Assembly (NCBI RefSeq): GCF_009742725.1
Contig: NZ_WPHG01000004.1
Span: 417,371-481,370, forward strand
DNA length: 64,000 bases
Direction: 5' to 3'
From: Nitratireductor arenosus
GTDB taxonomy: Bacteria > Pseudomonadota > Alphaproteobacteria > Rhizobiales > Rhizobiaceae
Of the stretch, positions 37,437 to 46,723 are shown piece after piece (the first letter of the stretch is position 1; every line of letters begins with the position of its first letter). The translations under genes and the position numbers were made by a program. The notes beneath the pieces were generated by a model. It did no database searches. It saw only the letters and a list, made by a program, of their open reading frames with translations, and was not told the origin of the DNA.

Positions 37437-38068
37437 GTTCGGTCATCCTCGGTGACGTGAAATAGGTGCCGGAGATATCTGTCCAGATGATCGAGACTTT
37501 CCCGTGCCAATTCGGGATCGTTCCCCGCCTTCGCCAGCACGAACCCGCCTTGAAGAACGGCCTGAGTGTGCCGAGCCAGGCTTTCGGCCGTCCAGTCACC
37601 GACAATGCCGCGATCCCGTCGAGCCGCCTCGATGTCGGCTTCAAGCGTGGCGGCATGGCCGAAAATGCTGCGGCCGCAGGCGTCGCGGATTTCCACAGAA
37701 CTGACGTAAATCTCCTGCGCCATCGTTCCGACCAGACACGTGAACTCGGCCAGGTCGCCAACCATAATCGCCTTGCGAAAAGCGATGTAGGCGAGAACGC
37801 GCTCCAGAGGATCTGCGGGATCGTGATAGGGCGCGCCGGCGAAGAAGGCGGATGTCGTCTCGGCCCAGAACTCGGCCGCCGCCACGCCCAGCGCGTCTTT
37901 GCTGCCGAAATGGTGGAAAAACGCCCCCTTGGTGACGTCGGCCGCACGGCAGATATCGTCGACCGTGGAGGCGGTGTAGCCCTTGACGCGGATGATGTCG
38001 CGCGCTGCTTCCAAAAGCCGGGTCCGTGCATTGCCGCGTTCGGGCGATTGTTTGGTGGGTCTTGACAT
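37433..38068 (-). CDS. TetR/AcrR-family transcriptional regulator
   Basis: A 211-residue repressor. The N-terminal helix-turn-helix is ARTRLLEAARDIIRVKGYTA followed by STVDDICRAADVTKGAFFHH (about residues 18-60); the rest is the helical ligand domain (FAGAPYHDPADPLERVLAYI). ATG at 38068 is preferred over one five codons upstream because the latter would lie inside the operator. It heads an operon with the GFA-like and DUF6958 genes through overlapping stops and starts, and the operator directly before the start indicates autorepression. Confidence 0.9.
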   Translation of the reverse strand: MSRPTKQSPERGNARTRLLEAARDIIRVKGYTASTVDDICRAADVTKGAFFHHFGSKDALGVAAAEFWAETTSAFFAGAPYHDPADPLERVLAYIAFRKAIMVGDLAEFTCLVGTMAQEIYVSSVEIRDACGRSIFGHAATLEADIEAARRDRGIVGDWTAESLARHTQAVLQGGFVLAKAGNDPELARESLDHLDRYLRHLFHVTEDDRT

Positions 38069-38074
38069 GCCTAA

Positions 38075-38096
38075 ACATACCATTCAGTCGGTATGT
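38075..38096. promoter_or_regulatory. TetR-type operator
   Basis: A perfect inverted repeat ACATACC (38075-38081) and GGTATGT (38090-38096) with an 8-bp spacer, ending 7 bp before the TetR gene start. The 22-bp size and position are those expected of an autoregulatory TetR site. Confidence 0.75.
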
Positions 38097-38408
38097 GTCA
38101 AGAGCAAGGCTTGCCGCAGTACCGGCGCGCCCAAGCCGAGCAGAAAGCGTATTGGAGCCGGCCGGCGCTTTAGCCCGCCTTCCGGGGCATTCAGACGCGG
38201 CGAACGCCAGTCAAGCAGACGGCCGCACCACGGCGTCCGGGTCGAAGCGAGAGGAATGCTTTGCGAAACCACCCGCCTTGGACGCAGATGGTTTGATCAA
38301 ACGGATTTTGCCGCTCGGCGAGGCATTGAACGCGCCCCACCACGATCCTCGGTGTCCGTTACGGCGTCGCGCCCGGCTCGCCGTGCGGGCGAACCAAGAT
38401 GGACAGCA
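38097..38408. other. Intergenic region (312 bp) between TetR and ABC permease genes
   Basis: No credible gene or terminator. It contains a perfect 12-bp palindrome GTTTGATCAAAC at 38291-38302. Codon character of the small open frames is poor on both strands. Confidence 0.5.
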
Positions 38409-39218
38409 TTAACGGCGCATATAGAGCCACAAGGTGGTCGGCGCGAGCACGATGGTGAGCAGCGCCGGCGCAAACAGGGCCAGGCCGATCTCGTGCACGG
38501 TCGCGCCGCCATTCATCAGACCGCGCATGGCGGTCGTCATCAGCGAGACCGGGTTGATGTCGACGAAGGCGCGCAACCAGCCCGGCATCGTCGCGGGATC
38601 GACCATGATGTTGGAGGCGAACACGACCGGAAACAGGAAGGTGAAGCCGACGGTCATCACCGTCGTCGGCGTGCGGATCAACAGGCCGAGCACGAGGAAT
38701 ATCCAGCCCGTGCCGAAACCGATCGCGACCAGGAGCGCGAAAGAGGCGAGCACGCCGACCAAGCCTTCCTCGGGCCGGTAGCCGAGGATCAGTCCGATGG
38801 TCAAGATGATCGCGGCGGCGATCAGGTGACGCAGCATGTCGCCGACCATCAATCCGGCAAACGGCGCCAGCGGCCAGACCGGCAACGAACGAAAGCGGTC
38901 AAAGAGGCCTTTGCCGAGATCGGTCGACAGGCCCATGCCGGAATAGACGGCGTTAAAGACCACGGTCTGCACCAGAATGCCGGGCAGGAAGAATTGCAGA
39001 TAGTCGCCGGTCGAGCCGGCGAGCGCGCCGCCGAACACGAAGGTGAACAGCAGCGTGAACATGATCGGCGTCATCACCAGATCGAAAAGCTGCTCAGGCA
39101 CGTGCTTGAATTTCAACACCGCCCGCCAGGCAAAGACCAGCGCGTTGGACAACGCCGAGGGACGGCGCGGCCGCTCCACGCCATGCAAAGCGGCCGCCAG
39201 GGCACGGGTTCGGCTCAT
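38409..39218 (-). CDS. ABC-2 type transporter permease (DrrB-like)
   Basis: A 269-residue membrane protein with about six helices. The segment FKHVPEQLFDLVMTPIMFTL (about residues 36-55), LQFFLPGILVQTVVFNAVYS and FLFPVVFASNIMVDPATMPG fit the ABC2_membrane/DrrB group. With the adjacent ATPase it forms a drug- or lipid-type exporter of the daunorubicin-resistance class. Its ATG overlaps the ATPase stop by 4 bp. The actual substrate is unknown. Confidence 0.9.
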   Translation of the reverse strand: MSRTRALAAALHGVERPRRPSALSNALVFAWRAVLKFKHVPEQLFDLVMTPIMFTLLFTFVFGGALAGSTGDYLQFFLPGILVQTVVFNAVYSGMGLSTDLGKGLFDRFRSLPVWPLAPFAGLMVGDMLRHLIAAAIILTIGLILGYRPEEGLVGVLASFALLVAIGFGTGWIFLVLGLLIRTPTTVMTVGFTFLFPVVFASNIMVDPATMPGWLRAFVDINPVSLMTTAMRGLMNGGATVHEIGLALFAPALLTIVLAPTTLWLYMRR

Positions 39219-40228
39219 CGCTCGTCCTCCACTACCGGATCGCTCTCCACCCCCTGCCCGGTGAGGGCGAAAAACACCTCGTCGAGACTGGGCTGGCCCA
39301 TCGAAAAATCGGACGGCTCGATCCCGGCCTCAATCAGCGCGGCGATCGCCTCGTTGGCGGTCTGCGCGCTACCGGCCTTCACCGACAATTGCGCGCCCTC
39401 GACGCTGGTCTGGACCGGACTTGCAAAGCGTGCCTCCAAAAACCGCGCCGCCTCGTCGAGCCGTTCGCGATCGGCGAGCGCGACATGCAAGAAGCCCGAT
39501 CCCGTCTGCGCCTTCAATTCGCGGCTCGTGCCCTCGGCGATCTTGCGGCCGTGGTCGATCACGGCGATGCGGGCGGCGAGCTGGTCGGCCTCCTCCAGAT
39601 ATTGGGTCGTCAGAAGAATGGTGACGCCGGCATCCGCCAGACCGCGGATCATGCGCCAGACCGCCTTGCGCGCCTTGGGGTCGAGGCCGGTGGTCGGCTC
39701 GTCGAGGAACAGCACGCCCGGCGTGACGACCAGCGACGCGGCGATGTCGAGCCGACGCCGCATGCCGCCCGAATAGTCCTTGACCTGCTTGTGGCCGGCA
39801 TCGGCCAAGTCGAAGGCGGCCAAAAGTTCGTCGGCGCGGGCTTTGGCGGCGCGGCCGCGAAACCCCCACAGCCGTGCCAGCATCAACAGGTTCTCGCGGC
39901 CGGTCAGATCTTCGTCGAGCGAGGCGAACTGGCCGGTCATGGCGATCAAGGCACGCACTTCGGCAGGTTCGCCCACCAGATCGCGGCCGAGAATGGTCGC
40001 CGTGCCGGCGTCCGGCCTGGAAAGCGTGGCGAGCATGCGCATCAGCGTCGTCTTGCCGGCGCCGTTCGGGCCGAGAATGGCGAAGATCATGCCGCGCGGC
40101 ACATCAAGGTCGATGCCGTCGACCGCACGCACCGCACCGAAATGCTTGATCAGGCCGCGCGCGGATATGGCCGGCTGCGCGGCGGTATCGTCGAAAAGCG
40201 GTTTTCCCGCGGGCGATAGATCGTTCAT
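39215..40228 (-). CDS. ABC transporter ATP-binding protein (DrrA-like)
   Basis: A 337-residue ATPase. Walker A is FAILGPNGAGKTTLMRMLAT (about residues 48-67), the signature YSGGMRRRLDIAASL (about 148-162), Walker B GVLFLDEPTTGLDP and the switch His in LTTQYLEE variant form, where Gln-Tyr replaces the usual His region, as in many DrrA proteins. The C-terminal ~100 residues are the DrrA extension (GQPSLDEVFFALTGQGVE). It starts at MNDLSPAG after a purine-poor leader. Operon with the permease gene. Confidence 0.92.
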   Translation of the reverse strand: MNDLSPAGKPLFDDTAAQPAISARGLIKHFGAVRAVDGIDLDVPRGMIFAILGPNGAGKTTLMRMLATLSRPDAGTATILGRDLVGEPAEVRALIAMTGQFASLDEDLTGRENLLMLARLWGFRGRAAKARADELLAAFDLADAGHKQVKDYSGGMRRRLDIAASLVVTPGVLFLDEPTTGLDPKARKAVWRMIRGLADAGVTILLTTQYLEEADQLAARIAVIDHGRKIAEGTSRELKAQTGSGFLHVALADRERLDEAARFLEARFASPVQTSVEGAQLSVKAGSAQTANEAIAALIEAGIEPSDFSMGQPSLDEVFFALTGQGVESDPVVEDER

Positions 40229-40386
40229 GGGGCCGGTCCGTTTCCTGAGGCGAGACGGCCGGGCGGGCGACCGCATCAAGGGCAGACGCCTATAGCAGAC
40301 GCAGGCGATCTCGGCACGTGGGGAAGAGACGGATGCTGACATTTGCCGCCGACACGCACGCGTCGCGCGCCCGACCATGGCTGTCT

Positions 40387-40492
40387 CTAGAGCCGTCCTG
40401 CTTTTCGCGGAATCGCAGACCGTCTCTAACGTATTGTTTTGACACGTTTCCGAACGGCGAACCGGCTTCCACTTCGCCTGGAAACGCTCTAG
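40387..40492. repeat. CTAG-ended intergenic repeat, 106 bp
   Basis: The segment begins CTAGAGCCGTCC and ends GGAAACGCTCTAG, i.e. with imperfect inverted termini CTAGAGCCGTCC versus CTAGAGCGTTTCC. Inside are TTTTGACACGTTTCC and CGGCTTCCACTTCGCCTGG, motifs familiar from rhizobial intergenic elements (recollection). Size and mosaic layout recall rhizobial intergenic mosaic elements. Its right end provides the stop codon of pcp. Confidence 0.55.
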
Positions 40493-41136
40493 GAAGCATG
40501 TCGGCCCGACGCCCAATGGCGCAGGCAGGTTTGCACGATCACGCACGCGCCCTGGCGCAAGGCGGCAGGCGTGAGGCGGAATTGCGTTCCCTCGCCTGCC
40601 ATCGGCACGTGGACGAAACCGCTCATCGCCGGATCGAGTCCATTGCAGGCCCCGGCCCGCGACAGGGTAAAGACTGTGTTGCACAAATAGCCGCCGGCAT
40701 CGTCGGACCATTCGACCGGAAGGTCGTGTTCGCCGAGCGCTTTGGCGATCGCGTCAAGCGGTAGGCTGGAGGACAGTGTTGGCGGCCCGGCACATATGCG
40801 CTCGGACGCGGGCAGGCCGCCTGCCCGGTCGGGACGCGCGCCGGCATGGCTGTTGCGCGCGACGCGCTCAAGGCGAAAGCCGCGACACTCCGCGGCAAGC
40901 CCGAAATGTATGGCGATGTCGGGCGAAAAGTCGTTTCCGATGGCCGAGAGCTGGGTGGCGATCGTGGCATAGTCGACGTCGAGCACCGCCATGCGCAGCG
41001 CGCAGGGAATATCGAAGCGCGGCGGGGCGTCGGCCAGGTCTGCGACCAAAGCCTCGGTCGGGTTGACCGGCGCGCCCGGAAAAGGGCCGAACCCGGTCAC
41101 GAGGATACGCGGACCGAGATCGCGGGCCGCGCCCAT
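40489..41136 (-). CDS. Pyroglutamyl-peptidase I-like cysteine peptidase
   Basis: A 215-residue C15-family protein: ILVTGFGPFPGAPVNPTEAL (about residues 10-29), the ECRGFRLERVARN segment with the catalytic Glu region, the nucleophile in GGYLCNTVFTL (about 145) and the His of SGFVHVPMAGEG (about 172). It removes N-terminal pyroglutamate from peptides in the cytoplasm. Its ATG overlaps the GNAT stop by one base (TGATG). The TAG stop at 40489-40491 lies in the end of a CTAG repeat. Sequence is somewhat divergent from enteric Pcp. Confidence 0.82.
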   Translation of the reverse strand: MGAARDLGPRILVTGFGPFPGAPVNPTEALVADLADAPPRFDIPCALRMAVLDVDYATIATQLSAIGNDFSPDIAIHFGLAAECRGFRLERVARNSHAGARPDRAGGLPASERICAGPPTLSSSLPLDAIAKALGEHDLPVEWSDDAGGYLCNTVFTLSRAGACNGLDPAMSGFVHVPMAGEGTQFRLTPAALRQGACVIVQTCLRHWASGRHAS

Positions 41137-41732
41137 CACGCCACCGCCCGAACCATGGTGGTGGCGGACGAAAATCCGAAAATATGGCGCAGGACGCCGG
41201 TCGAGCCGGTCGCTCCGGCCGTAAATCCCTTGCGTTCGTAAAGCGCCTTGGCGCGCGGATTGGTATCGATCACGTCGAGGCGCAGTTCGGCAACGCCGCA
41301 CTTTCGGGCGTGCTGGCAGACGGCGTCGAGCAGCGCTGATCCGATGCCCAGGCCGCGCGCCTGCGGGGCAACGGCGATGCCGTCCATCAACAATTGGCCG
41401 TCGGCCAGGTCGCGCTCCAGCGCCGACAGCAAGAGCCCGCGCCACACCGCGCCGAACCAACCGTAAACGGCCGCCATCTCGGCAAGACCGCCGCCGACCA
41501 TGGCGCCGTCTTTTGTTTTGAAGCCGGCAATGCCGAGCAGCGTGGCGCCGTCGCCGCTGACGGCCGAAATGGCAAAGGCGGGGTCAATCACCGAGGCGAT
41601 GAAACGCTCGCCGCGACCGTCGCGGCCAAGCACACCGCCGATCTTGCCGGAAAAGGCTTCGAAATAAAGCGCGGCGGCCTGGCCGCGAAACGTTTCGGGA
41701 AACCCTGCGGTGATGCACCAGTCCTTGCCCAA
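41136..41732 (-). CDS. GNAT-family N-acetyltransferase
   Basis: A 198-residue acetyltransferase. The acetyl-CoA motif is MDGIAVAPQARGLGIGSALL (about residues 130-149) with the C-terminal LDVIDTNPRAKALYERKGFT. A TTG start at 41730-41732 is preferred because AAGGAG lies 10 nt before it and because longer starts run into aspS. It lies 7 bp after aspS and overlaps pcp by one base, so it could be co-transcribed with aspS. Substrate unknown. Confidence 0.75.
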   Translation of the reverse strand: MGKDWCITAGFPETFRGQAAALYFEAFSGKIGGVLGRDGRGERFIASVIDPAFAISAVSGDGATLLGIAGFKTKDGAMVGGGLAEMAAVYGWFGAVWRGLLLSALERDLADGQLLMDGIAVAPQARGLGIGSALLDAVCQHARKCGVAELRLDVIDTNPRAKALYERKGFTAGATGSTGVLRHIFGFSSATTMVRAVA

Positions 41733-41739
41733 GCGGTCG

Positions 41740-43527
41740 CTACTCCTTCGCCGGCGCGACCACCCGCAGGTTGAGGTCGCGCAATTGCTGCGGCATGGCG
41801 GGCGACGGCGCACCCATCAACAGGTCCTGCGCCTGCTGGTTCATCGGGAACATCGTCACCTCGCGCAAATTCTTCGCCCCGACCAGCAACATGATGATGC
41901 GATCGATGCCGGCCGCCATGCCGCCATGCGGCGGCGCGCCATATTGGAACGCCCGGTAGAGACCACCGAAACGCTCTTCCACGGCAGCGCGGTCGAAACC
42001 GACGATCTCGAACGCCTTGACCATCACATCAACAAGATGGTTACGAATGCCGCCCGATGCAATCTCGAAACCGTTGCAGACGAGATCGTACTGGTAAGCC
42101 TTGATCGACAGCGGCTCCGCGCTCTCCAGCGCCTCCAGCCCGCCCTGCGGCATGGTGAAGGGGTTGTGGCCGAAATCGACCTTCTTGTCGTCCTCGTTCC
42201 ATTCGTAGAACGGGAAGTCGACGATCCAGGCGAGCTCGAATCGGTCGCGGTCGACCAGGTTCAGCTCCTCGCCGGCGCGGGTACGCGCACTGCCCGCGAA
42301 GGCGGCGAATTTCTTCGGGTTGCCGGCGACGAAGAAACAGGCATCGCCGTCTTCGAGGCCGAGCTGAGTGCGGATCGCCTCGGTGCGCTCCGGCCCGATA
42401 TTCTTCGCCAGCGGTCCGGCGCCTTCCAGCCCCTCGCCTTCCTTGCGCCAGAAAATGTAGCCGAGGCCGGGCTGGCCCTCGCCCTGCGCCCAGGAGTTCA
42501 TCCGATCGCAGAAGGCGCGGCTGCCGCCGGTCCTGGCCGGAATCGCCCAGACTTCGGCCTTGTCGTCATTGGCCAGGATGTTGGCGAAAACCTTGAAGCC
42601 GGAGCCGCGGAAATGCTCCGACACGTCCTGCATCTCGATCGGGTTTCTGAGGTCGGGCTTGTCGGACCCGTATTTGCGCATCGCCTCGTCATAGGGAATG
42701 CGCGGGAAGACTTCCGTCACCGGCTTGCCGTCGGCGAATTTCTCGAAAATGCCGCGCATGACCGGTTCCATGGTCGAAAACACGTCTTCCTGCTCGACGA
42801 AGCTCATTTCGAGATCGAGCTGGTAGAATTCGCCCGGCAGGCGGTCGGCGCGCGGATCCTCGTCGCGGAAGCAGGGCGCGATCTGGAAATAGCGGTCGAA
42901 GCCCGACACCATGATCAACTGCTTGTAGATCTGCGGCGCCTGCGGCAGCGCGTAGAACTGGCCCTCGTGCAGACGCGAGGGAACCAGAAAATCGCGCGCG
43001 CCCTCGGGCGAGGACGCCGTCAGGATCGGGGTCGAATATTCGGTGAAGCCGACCTCGCCCATCGCACGGCGCATCTCGGCGATGATTTTCGTGCGCGCGA
43101 CGATGTTCTTGTGCAGGGTCTCGCGGCGCAGGTCGAGGAAGCGGTATTTCAGCCTTATGTCCTCGGGATAGTCAGGCTCGCCGAAGACCGGCAGCGGCAG
43201 TTCCTTAGCCTGCGACAGCACCTCGATGTCGCGCGCGAAAATCTCCACCTCGCCGGTCGGCAGGTTCGGGTTGACGGTGTCTGCGGTGCGGGCCTTGACC
43301 TCGCCGTCGACGCGGATCACCCATTCGCCGCGCACGGTTTCCGCCGTCTTGAACGACGGGGAATCGGGATCGGCAACGATCTGGGTCAGGCCGAAATGAT
43401 CGCGCAGGTCGATGAACAGCAGGCCGCCATGGTCGCGGACGCGATGAACCCAGCCGGCGAGGCGGACGGTCGCGCCGACATCGGCTTTTCTCAGTTGGGC
43501 GCAGGTGTGGCTGCGGTAGCGGTGCAT
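41740..43527 (-). CDS. aspS: Aspartyl-tRNA synthetase
   Basis: A 595-residue class IIb synthetase. The OB-fold anticodon domain ([20 protein letters not shown]) is followed by motif 2-type [20 protein letters not shown] and motif 3 [13 protein letters not shown] near the C-terminus; the bacterial GAD insertion lies between. The start [18 protein letters not shown] is standard; a 26-codon upstream extension is not. In alphaproteobacteria the enzyme is often non-discriminating when GatCAB is present, which cannot be judged here. Confidence 0.97.
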   Translation of the reverse strand: MHRYRSHTCAQLRKADVGATVRLAGWVHRVRDHGGLLFIDLRDHFGLTQIVADPDSPSFKTAETVRGEWVIRVDGEVKARTADTVNPNLPTGEVEIFARDIEVLSQAKELPLPVFGEPDYPEDIRLKYRFLDLRRETLHKNIVARTKIIAEMRRAMGEVGFTEYSTPILTASSPEGARDFLVPSRLHEGQFYALPQAPQIYKQLIMVSGFDRYFQIAPCFRDEDPRADRLPGEFYQLDLEMSFVEQEDVFSTMEPVMRGIFEKFADGKPVTEVFPRIPYDEAMRKYGSDKPDLRNPIEMQDVSEHFRGSGFKVFANILANDDKAEVWAIPARTGGSRAFCDRMNSWAQGEGQPGLGYIFWRKEGEGLEGAGPLAKNIGPERTEAIRTQLGLEDGDACFFVAGNPKKFAAFAGSARTRAGEELNLVDRDRFELAWIVDFPFYEWNEDDKKVDFGHNPFTMPQGGLEALESAEPLSIKAYQYDLVCNGFEIASGGIRNHLVDVMVKAFEIVGFDRAAVEERFGGLYRAFQYGAPPHGGMAAGIDRIIMLLVGAKNLREVTMFPMNQQAQDLLMGAPSPAMPQQLRDLNLRVVAPAKE

Positions 43528-43791
43528 GAGGGAAATTCCGGTCTGTGGATTCAAGGGGGACCGGCGTTGCGCCGCCTGGTCCGGAAAGTGGCGCGAAAAG
43601 CGCATGGGCGGGGCGTTTTGTCAAGGTGACGACGGGGCGGCCCGGCGGGCCAGCCGGCCGACCGGGGCCCGGCCACTTGTCTCAGATCAAGGCATCGCCC
43701 GGGAGCGCATGATGAGTGCCCGCGATAGGGTTTGGCCTGTTGAGAGATAGAATAGCGTATCAATACAGGGTCGCGTGCCGGAGAAGCCATC

Positions 43792-44796
43792 GTGAGAGCC
43801 GTCCGTATCCTTGGTCTTTTGGCGGTTGCCGCCGCGATCGCGTTCGGCGCCTACTGGTACTGGTCGCGTCCGATTGCGGTCACAACCGTGTCACCGACGC
43901 GCGGCGACGCCGCCGAGATCGTCTACGCCGCCGGCATCGTTGAGCCGCGGAACTGGGCCAAGGTCACGGCGCTGGTGCGCGAACGCATTGTATGGGTGTG
44001 CAATTGCGAGGGCGAACGCGTCGCCGAGGGTGACGAGCTGGTGCGCCTAGACGACACCGAGGCCGCCGCCGTCCTTGCGGAACTGAAGGTGCGCCATGCG
44101 CTGGCGGCCGCCGAGCGCGACCGCATCGCGCTGCTGGTCGATCGCAACGTCGTCAACCAGACCGAACTCGACCGGGCGCATTCGGCGGTCGCGCAGCTCG
44201 AAGCGCTGATCGCCGGCCAGGAGGCGCGGATCGCCAACTACGTGCTGACCGCGCCCAGCGACGGCGTGGTTCTGCGCCAGGATGCCGAGGTCGGCGAAAT
44301 CGGCGAACCGGGCATGGTGCTGTTCTGGGTCGGGCGTCCCTCGCCGCTGATCATCGTGGCTGAGGTCAACGAGGAAGACATTCCGCGCGTGGAGACCGGT
44401 CAGCAGGCGCTGCTGCGCGCCGACGCCTTCGCCGGCCGCACGCTCGAAGCCACGGTCGACAGTATCACGCCGAAGGGCGATCCGGTGACCAAGACCTACC
44501 GCGTGCGCCTTGCCCTGCCCGCCGTCACGCCCCTGCGCATCGGCATGTCGGTCGATGTCAACATCGTGGTGCGGGTGTCGCGCCAGGCCCTGCTTTTGCC
44601 GACGCTGGCCGTCACCGAAGACATGGCTTTCGTGGTCGAGGGCGACACGGCGCGCCAAAAAGCGCTCGAAACCGGCATTCGCGGCACGACCCATATCGAA
44701 GTGCTCGGCGGGATCGACGAGGAGGCGCGCGTGATCTCGCCCTATCCGGAGGCGATCGAGGACGGCCAGCGCGTGCGGGCCGGCGCGGACGGCTGA
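43792..44796 (+). CDS. HlyD/MFP-family periplasmic adaptor subunit
   Basis: A 334-residue adaptor starting at GTG behind GGAGAAG. An N-terminal anchor helix (ILGLLAVAAAIAFGAYWYW) is followed by a lipoyl-like half motif GIVEPRNWAKVTALVRERIV, a coiled coil (ADE..ELKVRHALAAAERDRIAL to VAQLEALIAGQEARI) and the second half VLTAPSDGVVLRQDAEVGEI, then a beta-barrel domain. It should bridge the permease to the outer parts of an exporter. Overlap of one base with the permease gene (TGATG). Confidence 0.9.
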   Translation: MRAVRILGLLAVAAAIAFGAYWYWSRPIAVTTVSPTRGDAAEIVYAAGIVEPRNWAKVTALVRERIVWVCNCEGERVAEGDELVRLDDTEAAAVLAELKVRHALAAAERDRIALLVDRNVVNQTELDRAHSAVAQLEALIAGQEARIANYVLTAPSDGVVLRQDAEVGEIGEPGMVLFWVGRPSPLIIVAEVNEEDIPRVETGQQALLRADAFAGRTLEATVDSITPKGDPVTKTYRVRLALPAVTPLRIGMSVDVNIVVRVSRQALLLPTLAVTEDMAFVVEGDTARQKALETGIRGTTHIEVLGGIDEEARVISPYPEAIEDGQRVRAGADG

Positions 44797-46037
44797 TGCG
44801 CCTGATTCTCGACATCGCGCTGACGCATATTGTCGGGCGCGGACGCCAGACCTTCGTCGCCGTGATCGGGGTGGCCGTCGGGGTCGGCTTTTCCATCGCC
44901 ATGGCCGCCCTGATGCAGGGCGGTCAGGACGATTTCGTCGAACAACTGATCGACACCATGCCGCATGTACAGATCACCGACGAGCGCCGGACCTCGAAAC
45001 GCCAGCCGGCCGAGGACCGCTTCGCCGCCGCGCAGATATCCGGGTTGAGACCGCCCGACGACCGGCGCGGCATCATCAATCCCACCGCCGCCATGGCCTG
45101 GCTCGACGCCTGGCTTCCCGGGCGCTATTCGGCGAGCCTGAGAACCCAGGGCGTGGTGCGTTACGTCGGACGCGAGGCCGGCGCCTCGATCGTCGGGGTC
45201 GACCCGGCGACCGAACGGGCGGTCTCGCCGATCGTCGGCGATTTCGTCGCCGGCAGTTTCATCGCGCTCGGCGCGGGCGGCAACAATATCGTCATGGGCG
45301 ACCGCATGGCCGACAAGCTCGGCGCCGGGCTCGGCGACACGGTCTCGGCGGTGTCGTCGACCGGACTGTCGCGCGCGTTCCGGATCGTCGGCCTGTTCCA
45401 CACCGGCACGACCGCGCGCGACGAGGGCGAAGCCTATATTCTTTTGAAGAACGCGCAGATCCTGTCGGAACGCGCCAACGCCATCAACGATATCCGCGTC
45501 AAGCTCGACGACCCGTTTTCCTCGCCGCCGATCGCCCGGCGGATCGAGGCCGAACTGGGCTACAAAGCGGTGGCCTGGCAGGAGGCCAGCGAGGGCATCA
45601 TGGAGGCCTTCGTGGTGCGCAACGTCATCATGTACACGGTCGTTGCGGCGATCATGCTGGTGGCCGGCTTCGGCATTTTCAACATCGTGTCCACCATCAC
45701 CCACGAGAAGGCGCGCGACATCGCCATCATGAAATCGCTGGGGTTTTCGCAAAATGACATGCAGCGCATGTTCGTCATCGAGGGTCTGGCGATCGGCGGG
45801 GCTGGCTCCGCGCTCGGCTGGGCGCTCGGCTTCGCGCTGACCACCGCGCTCGCCTCGGTGCGTTTCGAACTCGACGCCGGCGGCCAGGAAATCACCAACC
45901 TGCCGATCGCCTGGAGCGGGCTGCATTACGCCATCGCCAGCGTCTTCGCCCTCGGTTCGGCGGCCGTCGCCGGCTACCTGCCGGCCCGGCGCGCGGCGCG
46001 GCTCAATCCGGTCGACATTATCCGGGGGGCGTCATGA
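44796..46037 (+). CDS. MacB/FtsX-type ABC transporter permease
   Basis: A 413-residue permease with four helices: one near residue 15-35 (FVAVIGVAVGVGFSIAMAAL), then a periplasmic MacB-like domain of about 230 residues, and three helices near the C-terminus (NVIMYTVVAAIMLVAGFGIF, GLAIGGAGSALGWALGFAL, LHYAIASVFALGSAAVAGYL). The signature ARDIAIMKSLGFSQNDM and PARRAARLNPVDIIRG are typical of MacB/LolE/FtsX. It overlaps the ATPase gene by 4 bp. Confidence 0.9.
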   Translation: MRLILDIALTHIVGRGRQTFVAVIGVAVGVGFSIAMAALMQGGQDDFVEQLIDTMPHVQITDERRTSKRQPAEDRFAAAQISGLRPPDDRRGIINPTAAMAWLDAWLPGRYSASLRTQGVVRYVGREAGASIVGVDPATERAVSPIVGDFVAGSFIALGAGGNNIVMGDRMADKLGAGLGDTVSAVSSTGLSRAFRIVGLFHTGTTARDEGEAYILLKNAQILSERANAINDIRVKLDDPFSSPPIARRIEAELGYKAVAWQEASEGIMEAFVVRNVIMYTVVAAIMLVAGFGIFNIVSTITHEKARDIAIMKSLGFSQNDMQRMFVIEGLAIGGAGSALGWALGFALTTALASVRFELDAGGQEITNLPIAWSGLHYAIASVFALGSAAVAGYLPARRAARLNPVDIIRGAS

Positions 46038-46723
46038 GCGCGCTGATCGAGGCCGACGGGCTGACCCGCATCCTGCCCGAGACCGTGCCGGTCACGCTGG
46101 TCAAGGATGTCAGCCTTTCGATCGATCCGGGCGAGTTCGTCGCCATCACCGGCCCGTCCGGATCGGGCAAATCGTCCCTGCTCTACCTGCTCGGCCTGCT
46201 CGATCTGCCGACATCCGGACGGCTGAGCGTCGACGGCCGCGATTGCGGCGACATGGACGAGGCCGCCCGCGCGCGGCTGCGGCTCGACAAGATGGGTTTC
46301 GTGTTCCAGTTCCATTTCCTGCTGCCGGAATTTTCCGCCCGCGACAATATAGCGATCCCGATGCGCAAGCTCGGCCGGCTGTCGCGGGGGGAGATAAACG
46401 ACCGCGCCGAGGCCCTGCTCGCCTCGCTCGGGCTCGAAGACCATGTGCACAAGAAACCGTTCCAGCTTTCCGGCGGCCAGCGCCAGCGGGTCGCGGTGGC
46501 GCGCTCGCTCGCCAACGATCCCGCGCTGCTGCTGGCTGACGAACCGACCGGCAGCCTCGATTCGAAAAGTTCCGAACAGGTGTTTTCGATCTTGCGGGCG
46601 CTGGTACGCGAACAGGGCAAGACCGTGCTCGTGGTCACGCACGACATGGAGATGGCCGGACGCATGGACCGGCGCATCCACCTGGTCGACGGCATGCTGG
46701 CCGATGCCGAGGCCACCGTCTGA
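46034..46723 (+). CDS. MacB/LolD-type ABC transporter ATPase
   Basis: A 229-residue ATPase with Walker [21 protein letters not shown] (about residues 37-56), the LolD/MacB-like FVFQFHFLLPEFSARDNIAI, signature LSGGQRQRVAVARSLANDPA, Walker B LLLADEPTGSLDSKSS and switch His in LVVTHDMEMAGRMDR. With the upstream adaptor and permease it makes a complete tripartite MacAB-like exporter, except that the outer membrane channel is not nearby. Substrate unknown. Confidence 0.92.
   Translation: MSALIEADGLTRILPETVPVTLVKDVSLSIDPGEFVAITGPSGSGKSSLLYLLGLLDLPTSGRLSVDGRDCGDMDEAARARLRLDKMGFVFQFHFLLPEFSARDNIAIPMRKLGRLSRGEINDRAEALLASLGLEDHVHKKPFQLSGGQRQRVAVARSLANDPALLLADEPTGSLDSKSSEQVFSILRALVREQGKTVLVVTHDMEMAGRMDRRIHLVDGMLADAEATV

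Noticed and set aside
38084..38272. 62-codon minus-strand ORF ahead of the TetR gene
   Set aside because: It has no recognisable motif and would overlap the TetR operator and promoter.
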